Of a DNA stretch of 64,000 nucleotides, positions 1-7,868 are shown piece after piece. A program made the translations under genes and the position numbers. This stretch comes from Rhodobacterales bacterium (GTDB lineage: Bacteria; Pseudomonadota; Alphaproteobacteria; Rhodobacterales; Rhodobacteraceae), in assembly GCA_003249215.1 (NCBI GenBank), contig QKJR01000097.1, positions 1-64,000 of the forward strand, given 5' to 3'. Every line of letters starts with the position of its first letter. Positions within the stretch are counted from its first letter, which is position 1. The notes beneath the pieces were generated by a model that saw only the letters and a program-made list of their open reading frames with translations, did not search any database and was not told where the DNA came from.

Positions 1-466
1 CTTCGGCGTGCAGGGCGAGGTGCGGCTGAAAAGCTTCTGCACCGAACCCGAGGATATTGCCGCCTATGGCACGCTCTGGCTCGAGGACGGCTCGCGCAGC
101 TTCACGATCAAGCTGACCCGCCCGGTGACGGGGGGGCTTGGCGCACGGATTTCAGGGGTGATCACCAAGGAAGACGGGGACGCGCTGAAGGGGGCAACCC
201 TCTGGGCCGACCGCGACCGGTTGCCCAGCCTGCCCGACGATGAGTTCTATCATACCGATCTGATCGGGCTGCAGGTCTTCGACACCGGCGGCGCGCTGAT
301 CGGCAAGGTCCGCGCGATCCAGAACTACGGCGCGGGCGATATCCTCGAAATTTACGCGCCCGGCCGCAAGACGACGCTGATGCTGCCCTTCACGCTGGCC
401 GTGGTGCCCACCGTCGACGTCAAGGCGGGCAAGATCATCGCAGATCCGCCCGAGGATGTGGACTGA
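1..466 (+). CDS. rimM: 16S rRNA processing protein RimM (5' end outside window)
   Basis: RimM helps mature the 16S rRNA and binds ribosomal protein S19 in the 30S head. The reading frame is open from base 2 and already reads [12 protein letters not shown], the usual conserved N-terminal RimM motif, so only about ten codons lie outside the window. The N-terminal barrel is followed by a PRC-barrel domain beginning near [14 protein letters not shown] and ending in the typical MLPF strand. It is the first gene of the ribosome-maturation block and ends 2 bp before the next ATG, so it is almost certainly co-transcribed with what follows. Confidence is high from the motif set and the trmD/rplS neighbourhood. 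Confidence 0.95.
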   Translation, partial: FGVQGEVRLKSFCTEPEDIAAYGTLWLEDGSRSFTIKLTRPVTGGLGARISGVITKEDGDALKGATLWADRDRLPSLPDDEFYHTDLIGLQVFDTGGALIGKVRAIQNYGAGDILEIYAPGRKTTLMLPFTLAVVPTVDVKAGKIIADPPEDVD

Positions 467-468
467 GG

Positions 469-1263
469 ATGCGCGTCTTCCTGCATGCTGGCTGCCACAA
501 GACCGCGACCACCAGCGCGCAGGGGTTCCTGTTTCACAATCGCCAGCGGATCTGGCCACATGCCGCGCTGATCCTGCCCAAGCGCGCGCAGCCGGTGACC
601 CGCGCCGTGCATGGCTATCTGGACGATCCGACGCCGGTGGGGCTGTCCGCCATCACAGGGGCGATGGCCGATCTTCTGGCGGAGATGGATCTGACCCCGA
701 AACGCCGCCTCCTGGTCAGCGCCGAAAACCTTCTGGGCCGGATGCCGATGGGCCTGAGCCCGGATCCCTATCCCCGAGCGGCCCCGATCCTGCGCGCGCT
801 ATTGGCGGGTTTCGAACGCCTGGGCTGGCCCGTCGAGATCACGATCTACCTCTCGACGCGCCCGCAGGCGGCCTGGGTCGAAAGCGTCTGGGCGCATCAA
901 TTGCGCAAGGATCACCTGTTCGCGCTGACCGACGATCTGCCCGAATTCGCCGCGCGGCTCTCGCGCGTGCCGCTGACGGAGCAGATTGCGCAGATTGCCG
1001 CCGCACTGCCCGATCTGACGCTGCAGACCCATGACCTGAGCGATCTGGCAAAGGCCCCGTTCGGCCCCGGCCAGCCGTTTCTCGATTTCCTGAATTTGCC
1101 TGCCGAGAAGCGCGCGGCCTTCGTCGCCGTGCCGCCGGGCCAGATTGCGCCGCCCCGCGCGATCAGCGCCGAATTGCTGGCGCTCAATCGCAGCGGGCTT
1201 GACCGCAGGGCCCTTGCTGCGGCAAAGCGAATGCTTCTGGAGGGGCTGCGCGCCCGCAACTGA
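469..1263 (+). CDS. Sulfotransferase-like protein
   Basis: This 264-residue protein begins with a strand and then H-A-G-C-HKTATTS (residues 6-16). That resembles the 5'-phosphosulfate (PAPS) binding loop of bacterial sulfotransferase-family proteins, which often reads HxGxxKTGTT. The middle and C-terminal parts are helical and I recognise no other motif there; acceptor and product are unknown. It sits between rimM and trmD with 2 bp and 12 bp gaps, so it shares their transcript, although ribosome maturation has no known need for sulfation. There is no signal peptide or membrane segment, so it should be cytosolic. A nucleotide-binding protein that no longer catalyses sulfation is possible. Confidence 0.6.
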   Translation: MRVFLHAGCHKTATTSAQGFLFHNRQRIWPHAALILPKRAQPVTRAVHGYLDDPTPVGLSAITGAMADLLAEMDLTPKRRLLVSAENLLGRMPMGLSPDPYPRAAPILRALLAGFERLGWPVEITIYLSTRPQAAWVESVWAHQLRKDHLFALTDDLPEFAARLSRVPLTEQIAQIAAALPDLTLQTHDLSDLAKAPFGPGQPFLDFLNLPAEKRAAFVAVPPGQIAPPRAISAELLALNRSGLDRRALAAAKRMLLEGLRARN

Positions 1264-1275
1264 CCGGAGCCCCGC

Positions 1276-2289
1276 ATGAGCGATGACCCCACCCGCCCCG
1301 CCCCGCCCGGAGGGGAAGGCACGCCCGCCTCCGAGGCGCCGCGCCCGAAGGCCAGCGGCACGGTGAAACTGTCGACCGCGGGGCTCGAGGCGGGACTGTT
1401 CGACGACCGGCCGGTCGCGCCGGGTCAGGCGCGCTCGCATGGGGCGATGATGGGCGGGCGGCAGGTGGTGACCTCGCTCGCGCGTCCGATCAAGGCGCGC
1501 GATCTGATGGAAGAGGTGGCCGCCGCCCCCGCCGCCTGGCGCGCCAAGATCGTCACGCTGTTCCCCGAGGCCTTTCCCGGCGTTCTGGGCCTCAGCCTGA
1601 CCGGCAAGGCGCTCGAGCAGGGGAAATGGGCGCTCGATACCGTGGGCCTGCGCGAGTTCGGCGTGGGCAAGCATCGCAACGTTGACGATACGCCCGCAGG
1701 CGGCGGCGCGGGCATGGTGCTGCGCGCCGATGTGGTTGGCCCGGCACTCGAGGCGGCGCTGGCGGGCATGCCCGGGCGCGAGGCCTGCCCCGTGGTTTAT
1801 ATGTCGCCGCGCGGCGCGCGATTCGATCAGGCGATGGCGCGGCGGTTCGCGGCGGCGCAGGGGATGGTAATCCTCTGCGGGCGCTTCGAGGGCGTTGATC
1901 AACGAGTGCTCGATCACTATGGCATCGAAGAGGTCTCGGCGGGGGATTTCGTGCTGACCGGCGGGGAATTGGCCGCGCAGATCGTTCTGGATGCGACCGT
2001 GCGGCTGCGTCCCGAGGTGCTCGGGAACAGCGAGTCGACCGAGGAGGAGAGCTTCTCGAACGGCTTGCTGGAATACCCGCAATATACCCGGCCGGCCGAA
2101 TGGCAGGGGCGGGGCATCCCCGAGGTGCTGACCTCGGGCAACCATAAGAAGATCGCCGCGTGGCGCCGCGAGCTGAGCGAGAACCTGACCGCAGAACGGC
2201 GCCCGGACCTGTGGGAGGCGCATGTCGCCTCGCGGCCGCCAGAAAAGCCGAAGCGCTCACGCAGGAAGCCCGAACCCGACGCCGGCTGA
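1276..2289 (+). CDS. trmD: tRNA (guanine-N1)-methyltransferase TrmD with N-terminal extension
   Basis: TrmD methylates G37 (m1G37) of tRNAs, using S-adenosylmethionine, to prevent +1 frameshifting. The core starts near residue 88 with [14 protein letters not shown]. It continues through [17 protein letters not shown] and the trefoil-knot segment [10 protein letters not shown] followed by [11 protein letters not shown], all diagnostic of TrmD. Typical TrmD is about 240-250 residues; this one is 337 because of an extra 87-residue, Pro/Ala/Gly-rich N-terminus and a short basic C-terminal tail ([14 protein letters not shown]). The start at 1276 follows a weak GGAG and is the only ATG well upstream of the core. 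An internal start close to residue 80 cannot be excluded. Confidence 0.93.
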   Translation: MSDDPTRPAPPGGEGTPASEAPRPKASGTVKLSTAGLEAGLFDDRPVAPGQARSHGAMMGGRQVVTSLARPIKARDLMEEVAAAPAAWRAKIVTLFPEAFPGVLGLSLTGKALEQGKWALDTVGLREFGVGKHRNVDDTPAGGGAGMVLRADVVGPALEAALAGMPGREACPVVYMSPRGARFDQAMARRFAAAQGMVILCGRFEGVDQRVLDHYGIEEVSAGDFVLTGGELAAQIVLDATVRLRPEVLGNSESTEEESFSNGLLEYPQYTRPAEWQGRGIPEVLTSGNHKKIAAWRRELSENLTAERRPDLWEAHVASRPPEKPKRSRRKPEPDAG

Positions 2290-2376
2290 AGCCCCAGCAC
2301 CGCCCGATCGCAGGCGCATTTTCGTCACATCACTGCACGAAGATCGCCGCTTGTAACGGCATATTGGAGCAGGGCA

Positions 2377-3072
2377 TTGGCACGCGTGATTGGGTATCTG
2401 GTTGCAACCTTTCTGGGCTGCGTGCTGATCGGCGGCGCGATCGGAGCGCTTCTGGCCAAGCCGGCAACCTTTTCCAGCGCGACTTTTGGCGAGGTAGCGG
2501 CGCACCATTGCGTGGTCGAGCGCGGAGATTTGTGCGGGCTCTACCCGATCGAGGGCCAGGGCGCGGTCGAGATCTCGGAAAACACCCAACTGACGCGCGA
2601 GGTGGTCATCCCCGGCACCGCGGACAGGATCATGCCTACGATCCGCAAGGAGGCAATCGCGCCCGGAACGCTCGACGCGGATCAGATCGAGGCCGCGATG
2701 GCGAGCCGGACGCAGCTGTTCAAGACGGCTCTGGCCTCGGCCGTGGCGCTCGGGGCCGGGCTTGGCGCCGCGATCTGGACGGCGGTGGCCGTGCTGCTCG
2801 CGGGCGTGATCGTGCTGCGCTGGCTCTGGGCCTGGATGCTCGCGCGCCGTGGGCCGGGCCGGGCCAAGGCCGGGGCGCGCCGGCCTGCTGTCGCCCTGCC
2901 GCGCGTTCTGGCCACGGTGTGGCACACGTTCGGCGAGGGCATCCGCCTGCGTGCCGAGGTGCGTCGCAGCGAATTGCTTGTCCGGAAGGCGGTGGCCGAG
3001 GCCAAGCTGAACCGCGCCGACCCGGACGCTCTGCTTGACGACACCGAGGCACCGCGCATCGCGCGCCCCTGA
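2377..3072 (+). CDS. Hypothetical two-helix membrane protein
   Basis: This is a 231-residue protein I do not recognise. It has an N-terminal hydrophobic segment (about residues 5-27) and a second one (about 122-147), flanking a roughly 95-residue domain with two cysteines (HHCVVERGDLC). A basic, probably cytosolic C-terminus of about 80 residues follows. The topology suggests an inner-membrane protein with an exported middle loop. The start is TTG at 2377, chosen because GGAG at 2366-2369 sits at the right distance and the first residues lead directly into the membrane helix. It lies between trmD and the rplS promoter and ends 47 bp before the rplS promoter elements. Confidence 0.7.
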   Translation: MARVIGYLVATFLGCVLIGGAIGALLAKPATFSSATFGEVAAHHCVVERGDLCGLYPIEGQGAVEISENTQLTREVVIPGTADRIMPTIRKEAIAPGTLDADQIEAAMASRTQLFKTALASAVALGAGLGAAIWTAVAVLLAGVIVLRWLWAWMLARRGPGRAKAGARRPAVALPRVLATVWHTFGEGIRLRAEVRRSELLVRKAVAEAKLNRADPDALLDDTEAPRIARP

Positions 3073-3118
3073 GCCCCAAACACCAACGAAAAAAGGCCGA
3101 TCCGGGCGTGGATCAGGC

Positions 3119-3148
3119 TTGACCGGCCCCCCGCGCGGGCCGTATACG
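3119..3148 (+). promoter_or_regulatory. Candidate sigma-70 promoter for rplS-rpmE
   Basis: TTGACC (3119-3124) is followed after 18 bp by TATACG (3143-3148), close to the -35/-10 consensus. Transcription would begin near 3155, giving a leader of about 200 nt before rplS. It suggests that the two ribosomal protein genes can be expressed independently of the rimM-trmD transcript. Confidence 0.5.
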
Positions 3149-3303
3149 GCGCGGGTCCGGGGCAGAATCTGTCCAGCGGACCCTGTTGTCTTTCCCATTG
3201 CGACGGTTCTTCCCCGTCGAGAGGCGCAAGCGGCGGGCATAAAACCGATGCCTTATCTCCGGCGGGCGGGCACTGCCCCGGACCCGGTGGAAGACCAGGA
3301 GCG

Positions 3304-3360
3304 ATGAGGCGCGACAGACCATCGTGGGACCACCACGAGCATAGAAAGGACATGCGATGA
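3304..3360 (+). CDS. Possible 18-codon leader ORF coupled to rplS
   Basis: An ATG at 3304 opens an 18-codon basic and histidine-rich reading frame ([18 protein letters not shown]). Its TGA overlaps the rplS ATG in the ATGA arrangement typical of translational coupling. An AGGAG lies just upstream but only 2 nt from the ATG, which is closer than usual. A hairpin TCGTGG-GACCA-CCACGA (3322-3338) lies inside the frame, just before the rplS ribosome binding site AAAGGA. It may be a leader peptide controlling L19 synthesis, or a chance frame. Confidence 0.25.
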   Translation: MRRDRPSWDHHEHRKDMR

Positions 3361-3731
3361 ACCTGATCGCGCAAATCGAGGCGGAACAAATCGCCGCCCT
3401 CGGCAAGGATATTCCGGATTTCAAAGCCGGCGACACCGTTCGCGTCGGCTTCAAAGTGACCGAAGGCACCCGTTCGCGCGTGCAGATGTATGAAGGCGTC
3501 TGCATCGCCCGCAAAGGCGGCTCGACGCTGGCCGCTTCGTTCACCGTGCGCAAGATTTCGTTCGGCGAAGGCGTCGAGCGCGTCTTCCCGCTCTATTCGA
3601 CCAACATCGACTCGATCACCGTGGTGCGTCGTGGTCGCGTGCGTCGCGCGAAACTCTACTATCTGCGTGACCGTCGCGGCAAATCGGCCCGGATCGCCGA
3701 AGTCACCAACTACAAACCCAAAGCGGAATAA
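3357..3731 (+). CDS. rplS: 50S ribosomal protein L19
   Basis: L19 lies at the 30S-50S interface. The 124-residue product shows the hallmark stretches [52 protein letters not shown] and [15 protein letters not shown]. Length and sequence fit the family, with a short C-terminal tail. The ATG at 3357 is preceded by AAAGGA at 3346-3351. It is followed 11 bp later by rpmE, and both end at a strong terminator. Confidence 0.98.
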   Translation: MNLIAQIEAEQIAALGKDIPDFKAGDTVRVGFKVTEGTRSRVQMYEGVCIARKGGSTLAASFTVRKISFGEGVERVFPLYSTNIDSITVVRRGRVRRAKLYYLRDRRGKSARIAEVTNYKPKAE

Positions 3732-3742
3732 GGAGCGGGGCG

Positions 3743-3964
3743 ATGAAAGCGGATATCCATCCCGACTACCACCTCATCACCATCAAGATGACCGATGGCA
3801 GCGAATATGTGACCAAGTCGACCTGGGGCAAGGAAGGCGATGTCATGTCGCTCGACATCGACCCGCTGGCGCACCCGGCCTGGACCGGCGGCAATGCCAA
3901 GCTGATGGACACCGGCGGTCGCGTGTCGAAGTTCAAGAACAAATACGCCGGCCTCGGCTTCTGA
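3743..3964 (+). CDS. rpmE: 50S ribosomal protein L31
   Basis: The 73-residue protein begins [10 protein letters not shown] and contains [23 protein letters not shown] and [12 protein letters not shown], which identify L31. It lacks the CxxC zinc motif of the zinc-binding form, so it is of the zinc-independent alphaproteobacterial type. The AAGGAGCGGGGCG upstream gives a clear ribosome binding site. It shares a transcript with rplS. Confidence 0.97.
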   Translation: MKADIHPDYHLITIKMTDGSEYVTKSTWGKEGDVMSLDIDPLAHPAWTGGNAKLMDTGGRVSKFKNKYAGLGF

Positions 3965-3986
3965 GCCTGAGCGACGTTTCGTTCCG

Positions 3987-4013
3987 AAAGGGCGCCCCCC
4001 GGGGCGCCCTTTT
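3987..4013 (+). terminator. Rho-independent terminator of rplS-rpmE
   Basis: AAAGGGCGCCCC and GGGGCGCCCTTT form a near-perfect inverted repeat 23 bp after the rpmE stop, followed by a T. Because the arms also begin with A and end with T on the other strand, it can stop the convergent acetyltransferase transcript too. Confidence 0.85.
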
Positions 4014-4014
4014 G

Positions 4015-4575
4015 CTATGGGTGCACCTGCTGCGCCCGCCAATCCTCTGCACGCAGGCGATAGACCACGGCGGGGTGCAGCGGGTCGCCCGGCGGGATCG
4101 ACGGGAAGCCGAAGGCCAGATCGGGCGCCGGGTGCATGCCGATGCGCGCCATGACCGCGGCCGAGGGGCGGTTGGGAGCCGGGGTGAAGGCGACGATCTC
4201 GGGCAGAGCGAAGGTCTCGAACCCTGCGCGCAGCCAGCAGCGGGCGGCCTCTGACGCGATCCCTTGCGCCCAGGCCTCGGGGATCAGCCGCCAGCCGATC
4301 TCGGTGCAGGGCGCCACGGGCAAGCCCTCTTCCACCCGCGAGATCCCGCACATGCCGAGGAAGGCGCGATCCGCGCGGCGCAGCACCGCCGAGAAGGCAT
4401 AGCCGAAGCGCGCCTGCTTCCCGATCCAGACATCGAGCCGGGCGCGGCTTTCCCCGGGCGTGAGGATCGCGGGAAAGAAGCGCATCACCCGCGGATCGGC
4501 GTTCATCGCGGCCACATCGGGGGCGTCGCCCGCCTCGAAGGGGCGCAGGATCAGGCGCTCGGTCTCGATCTGCAT
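4015..4575 (-). CDS. GNAT-family N-acetyltransferase (RimJ/RimL type)
   Basis: The 186-residue protein begins MQIETERLILRPFEAGDAPD, the classic opening of the RimJ/RimL-like Acetyltransf_3 branch of GNAT enzymes. The acetyl-CoA binding core follows (EIGWRLIPEAWAQGIASEAA, then the FTPAPNRPSAAVMARIGM helix). The substrate is not predictable: protein N-terminus, amino acid or antibiotic-like amines are all possible. The start at 4575 is chosen over upstream ATGs because it begins the domain exactly and has GAGG 4 nt upstream. It is convergent with rpmE and divergent from mipZ. Confidence 0.85.
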   Translation of the reverse strand: MQIETERLILRPFEAGDAPDVAAMNADPRVMRFFPAILTPGESRARLDVWIGKQARFGYAFSAVLRRADRAFLGMCGISRVEEGLPVAPCTEIGWRLIPEAWAQGIASEAARCWLRAGFETFALPEIVAFTPAPNRPSAAVMARIGMHPAPDLAFGFPSIPPGDPLHPAVVYRLRAEDWRAQQVHP

Positions 4576-4711
4576 GGGGCCTCGCTGTTGCATCGACGCA
4601 CGGATTGGCCGCGCCGTGAACCCTCTTGCGCCTGCTTGCTTCCTTAGATAGCTCCGAGTGCCTATAGTTCCAGCGCCCGGAGAGGCGCGTGAAGCGGAAT
4701 GAGGACGGGAC

Positions 4712-5521
4712 GTGGCGCATATCATCGTTGTCGGCAATGAAAAGGGTGGCTCGGGGAAATCCACCACCTGCATGCATGTGGCCACCGCGCTCGCGCGGAT
4801 GGGCAAGACGGTCGGCGCGCTCGATCTCGACCTGCGGCAACGCAGCTTCGGCCGCTATGTCGAGAACCGCCGGGCCTTCATGGCGCGCGAGGGGCTCGAC
4901 CTGCCGACGCCGGATTACCGCGAATTGCCCGAGGTCGATGCCGCGAGCCTCGAGCCCGGCGAGAACCCCTATGACCACCGCCTGTCCACCGCGGTGGCCG
5001 AGCTGGAACCGAGCTGCGATTTCATCCTGATCGACTGCCCCGGCAGCCATACGCGGCTGAGCCAGGTCGCGCATTCGCTGGCCGATACGCTGATCACGCC
5101 GCTCAACGACAGTTTCATCGATTTCGACCTCTTGGCGCGGATCGACCCGGAAACCTCGAAGGTGATCGGGCCCTCGATCTATTCGGAAATGGTCTGGGCG
5201 GCGCGGCAGTTGCGGGCGCGCGCGGGGCTCAAGCCGATCGACTGGATCGTGCTGCGCAACCGTCTGGGCGCGCAACAGATGCACAACAAGAAGAAGGTGG
5301 GGGCGGCGCTCGAACAGCTCTCGAAGCGGATCGGCTTCCGCGTAGCGCCGGGCTTTTCCGAGCGGGTGATCTTCCGCGAGCTGTTTCCGCGGGGGCTCAC
5401 TCTGCTCGATCTGCGCGATCTGGGGGTCGAGACGCTGAACATCTCGAATGTGGCGGCGCGGCAGGAATTGCGCGATCTGGTGCGCGAATTGCGCCTGCCG
5501 GGCGTTGAGGTGAATTTCTGA
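4712..5521 (+). CDS. mipZ: Division plane positioning ATPase MipZ
   Basis: MipZ is a ParA/MinD-type ATPase that forms a gradient from the ParB-bound poles and blocks FtsZ assembly there, so division occurs at midcell. The 269 residues match the family length. The deviant Walker A KGGSGKST lies at residues 11-18, Walker B FILIDCPG near 103-110, and the MipZ-type segments NDSFIDFDLLARI and DWIVLRNRLGA follow. Translation starts at GTG 4712 with GAGGACGGGA directly upstream. It is a single gene in an alphaproteobacterial context; ParA itself would be shorter in these regions and normally sits beside parB. Confidence 0.92.
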   Translation: MAHIIVVGNEKGGSGKSTTCMHVATALARMGKTVGALDLDLRQRSFGRYVENRRAFMAREGLDLPTPDYRELPEVDAASLEPGENPYDHRLSTAVAELEPSCDFILIDCPGSHTRLSQVAHSLADTLITPLNDSFIDFDLLARIDPETSKVIGPSIYSEMVWAARQLRARAGLKPIDWIVLRNRLGAQQMHNKKKVGAALEQLSKRIGFRVAPGFSERVIFRELFPRGLTLLDLRDLGVETLNISNVAARQELRDLVRELRLPGVEVNF

Positions 5522-5590
5522 CCCTGATCGCTGAGGGCGCGGGCCGCACCTGCGGGGAACGGCCCGGATCCGGGGCAGAAGGCGCCCGGC

Positions 5591-5752
5591 TCAGGCCGCG
5601 CGCGGAGCCACATATTTGAAGGGCGAGACGCGGCGGCGCGAGGACAGACGCGCGCGGCGCGTGGTCAGCGCATCGAAGCGCGCGTCGATGACTGCATCGT
5701 TTTCCGGGGCGAACAGGCCGATACGGGCCAGAATGTTGATTGCGCGAGCCAT
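5591..5752 (-). CDS. Small basic protein, 53 residues
   Basis: This short frame runs from ATG 5752 with a perfect GGAGG 7 nt upstream, which makes it a credible gene despite its length. The product begins MARAINILARIGLF, a short amphipathic helix, and ends in an arginine-rich tail (RRARLSSRRRVSPFKY). I recognise no family; the layout is reminiscent of small stress-induced alphaproteobacterial proteins but is not DUF1127. It is convergent with mipZ and divergent from the PhoX-like gene. Confidence 0.6.
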   Translation of the reverse strand: MARAINILARIGLFAPENDAVIDARFDALTTRRARLSSRRRVSPFKYVAPRAA

Positions 5753-5871
5753 TGGGGAACCTCCGCCGAGTGAATTTGTAAGTCTAGATTCACCCTGAAT
5801 TCGGACCGAAACATGGCCGTCATGGGTTGGAGAAACGGCGATTCCGGGGGATTTTAACAGCACAACCCAAG

Positions 5872-5894
5872 ATTGCGGCGCGCTTCGCCGCAAT
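5872..5894. promoter_or_regulatory. Perfect inverted repeat in divergent intergenic region
   Basis: ATTGCGGCG and CGCCGCAAT form a 9-bp perfect repeat around a 5-bp CGCTT spacer, between the small basic gene and the PhoX-like gene. There is no T-tract on either side, so an operator or an RNA hairpin in one of the two leaders is more likely than a terminator. I see nothing else clear in 5753-6009. Confidence 0.4.
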
Positions 5895-6009
5895 TGCCGA
5901 GGGACCGGTCTGGGTGGCCGATGGGCAGATTTGATCCGCCTTGTCACAAAAGCGATGCATCAAGGGGAGTAGGGAGGGGGCCGACCCAACCAACCCTCTG
6001 GAGGATTCC

Positions 6010-7800
6010 ATGTCCCTTCGCGCAAGCCTGTTGACCGCCAGCGCGCTGATCGCCCCGATCGCGGCCTTCGCCGGCGATCTCGCCTTCGCCCCCGTGCCCT
6101 TCGCCGCCGATGATGCCGCCAAGCGCGCGGTTCTCGCGAGCGACATGGTCACCATCGACGGCAAGGATTACAAGATCGGCTTCACCGCCTTCGCCCGCAC
6201 CGGCGACAAGTTCGGCACCGGCACCTTCGGCGCGCTGGTCGACCGCAAGGGCCAGATCGTGACCTCGGAAGACGGCTCGGAGCATCTCTCGGTCGACGCC
6301 GATTTCACCTCGCTGCTGCCGGTCGGCGACAAGCTCTATTCGATCACTCATTTCGAATCGCGCCCCGGTGCGATGTATCTGAGCGAGCTCAAGCAGGATG
6401 CCGAGGGCAACCTGAGCGTCGTTTCCACCAAGCCGGTCGATTTCTCCGGGCTGAACGGGCTCTGGGTGCCCTGCGCTGGCTCGGTGACGCCGTGGAACAC
6501 GCATCTGGGTTCGGAAGAATATCCGGCCGATGCGCGCGGCATTGAAGAGGCGACCGCGCTCGACCAGATCGACGACTACGATTTCCCGATGGTGCGCTTC
6601 GAGGGCGTCGACCCGACCAAGATGACGCTCGACGAGTTCCGCGCCGCCTACAAACCCTATCGCTACGGCTCGCCGATCGAGGTGACCGTGACCGAGGGCG
6701 GCGAGGCGACCCCGGTGCGTCACCATGCGATGGGCCGCGTCGCGGTCGAGCTTGCGAAGATCATGCCCGACCAGAAGACGGCTTACATCTCGGACGACGG
6801 CACCAACGTCGGCCTGTTCATGTTCGTCGCCGACAAGGAAGGCGATCTGTCGGCCGGCACGCTCTATGCCGCGAAATGGGTTCAGACCTCGGACGAGGGC
6901 GCAGGCGCCGCGACCCTCGAATGGGTTGACCTCGGCCATGCCGATGATGCGAGCGTGACCAAGGCCGTCGAGGACGGGATCAAGTTCTCGGATCTCTTCG
7001 AGACCGCCGACATGGCCGAAGATGGCACCTGCCCCGAAGGGTTCGCCTCGTCGAACGCCGAGGGTCGCGCCGAATGCCTCAAGGTGAAACCGGGCATGGA
7101 GATGCTCGCCTCGCGTCTGGAAACCCGCCGTTATGCCTCGATGATGGGCGCCACGACCGAGTTCCGGAAGATGGAAGGCATCACCTACAACCCCGACAGC
7201 AATGTCGTCTATCTGGCGATGTCGGAAGTGGCCAAGGGCATGACCGATGGCGACAAGGGCGACAAGGGCGGGCGCAACGACATCCGCCTGAAGAAGAACG
7301 CCTGCGGCGCGGTCTATGAGCTGAGCCTCGCGGATGACTTCAAGGCCACCGCGATGAAAGCGGTGGTTGCCGGCAAGCCGATGAGCGAAGAGCAGAAAAC
7401 CGCTGCGGCCGATCCGAGCTGTGACCCGACGCATAACATGTGCGGCGCCGCGGCCGAGGTGAACACCTGCGATATCAACGGCATCGCGAACCCGGACAAC
7501 GTGACCTACATCCCCGGCTACAACACGCTGATCATCGGCGAGGATACCGGCTCGGGCCACCAGAACGACGTGATCTGGGCGATGAACCTCGGCTCGGGCG
7601 AGCTGACCCGGATCTTCTCGACGCCCTACGGTTCGGAAACCACCTCGCCCTACTGGTATTCGGATGTGAACGGCCACGGTTACCTGATGGCGGTCGTGCA
7701 GCACCCCTATGGCGAGAGCGACGAGGACAAGCTCTCGGATGCCGCCGACAGCCGCGCCTATGTCGGCTATGTCGGCCCGTTCCCGGCGCTGGCGAAATAA
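6010..7800 (+). CDS. Exported PhoX/DUF839-family protein
   Basis: The 596-residue protein opens with a Sec signal peptide (MSLRASLLTASALIAPIAAFA, cleavage near residue 21) and then resembles the PhoX family, beta-propeller proteins whose founding members are calcium-dependent phosphatases. Supporting stretches are GLNGLWVPCAGSVTPWNTHL, EGITYNPDSNVVYLAMSEV and GYNTLIIGEDTGSGHQND. Classical PhoX is exported by Tat; no twin arginine is visible here. The ATG at 6010 has GGAGG 6 nt upstream. A haem-motif protein follows after a hairpin, so partial co-transcription is likely. Phosphatase activity is an inference from family membership only. Confidence 0.75.
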   Translation: MSLRASLLTASALIAPIAAFAGDLAFAPVPFAADDAAKRAVLASDMVTIDGKDYKIGFTAFARTGDKFGTGTFGALVDRKGQIVTSEDGSEHLSVDADFTSLLPVGDKLYSITHFESRPGAMYLSELKQDAEGNLSVVSTKPVDFSGLNGLWVPCAGSVTPWNTHLGSEEYPADARGIEEATALDQIDDYDFPMVRFEGVDPTKMTLDEFRAAYKPYRYGSPIEVTVTEGGEATPVRHHAMGRVAVELAKIMPDQKTAYISDDGTNVGLFMFVADKEGDLSAGTLYAAKWVQTSDEGAGAATLEWVDLGHADDASVTKAVEDGIKFSDLFETADMAEDGTCPEGFASSNAEGRAECLKVKPGMEMLASRLETRRYASMMGATTEFRKMEGITYNPDSNVVYLAMSEVAKGMTDGDKGDKGGRNDIRLKKNACGAVYELSLADDFKATAMKAVVAGKPMSEEQKTAAADPSCDPTHNMCGAAAEVNTCDINGIANPDNVTYIPGYNTLIIGEDTGSGHQNDVIWAMNLGSGELTRIFSTPYGSETTSPYWYSDVNGHGYLMAVVQHPYGESDEDKLSDAADSRAYVGYVGPFPALAK

Positions 7801-7818
7801 GTCCCGCCCTCAAATTGG

Positions 7819-7843
7819 AAGGGGGGCCGTCCGGCCCCCCTTT
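7819..7843 (+). terminator. Terminator or attenuator between PhoX-like and dihaem genes
   Basis: AAGGGGGGCC-GTCC-GGCCCCCCTT is a 10-bp GC-rich stem followed by TTG, beginning 19 bp after the stop codon. The next gene starts 26 bp later with no obvious promoter, so this hairpin probably lowers rather than abolishes downstream transcription, or stabilises the upstream mRNA. Confidence 0.65.
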
Positions 7844-7868
7844 GCCATTCCTGCCCCGGAGGATTGCC

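Noticed and set aside
799-2223. Long minus-strand open frame opposite the sulfotransferase-like gene and trmD
   Set aside because: It is the antisense shadow of well-supported genes in GC-rich DNA; the product is Arg/Gly/His-rich and low in family motifs.
5941-5947. TTGTCAC as a Pho box for the PhoX-like gene
   Set aside because: No matching half-site lies 11 bp away on either side.
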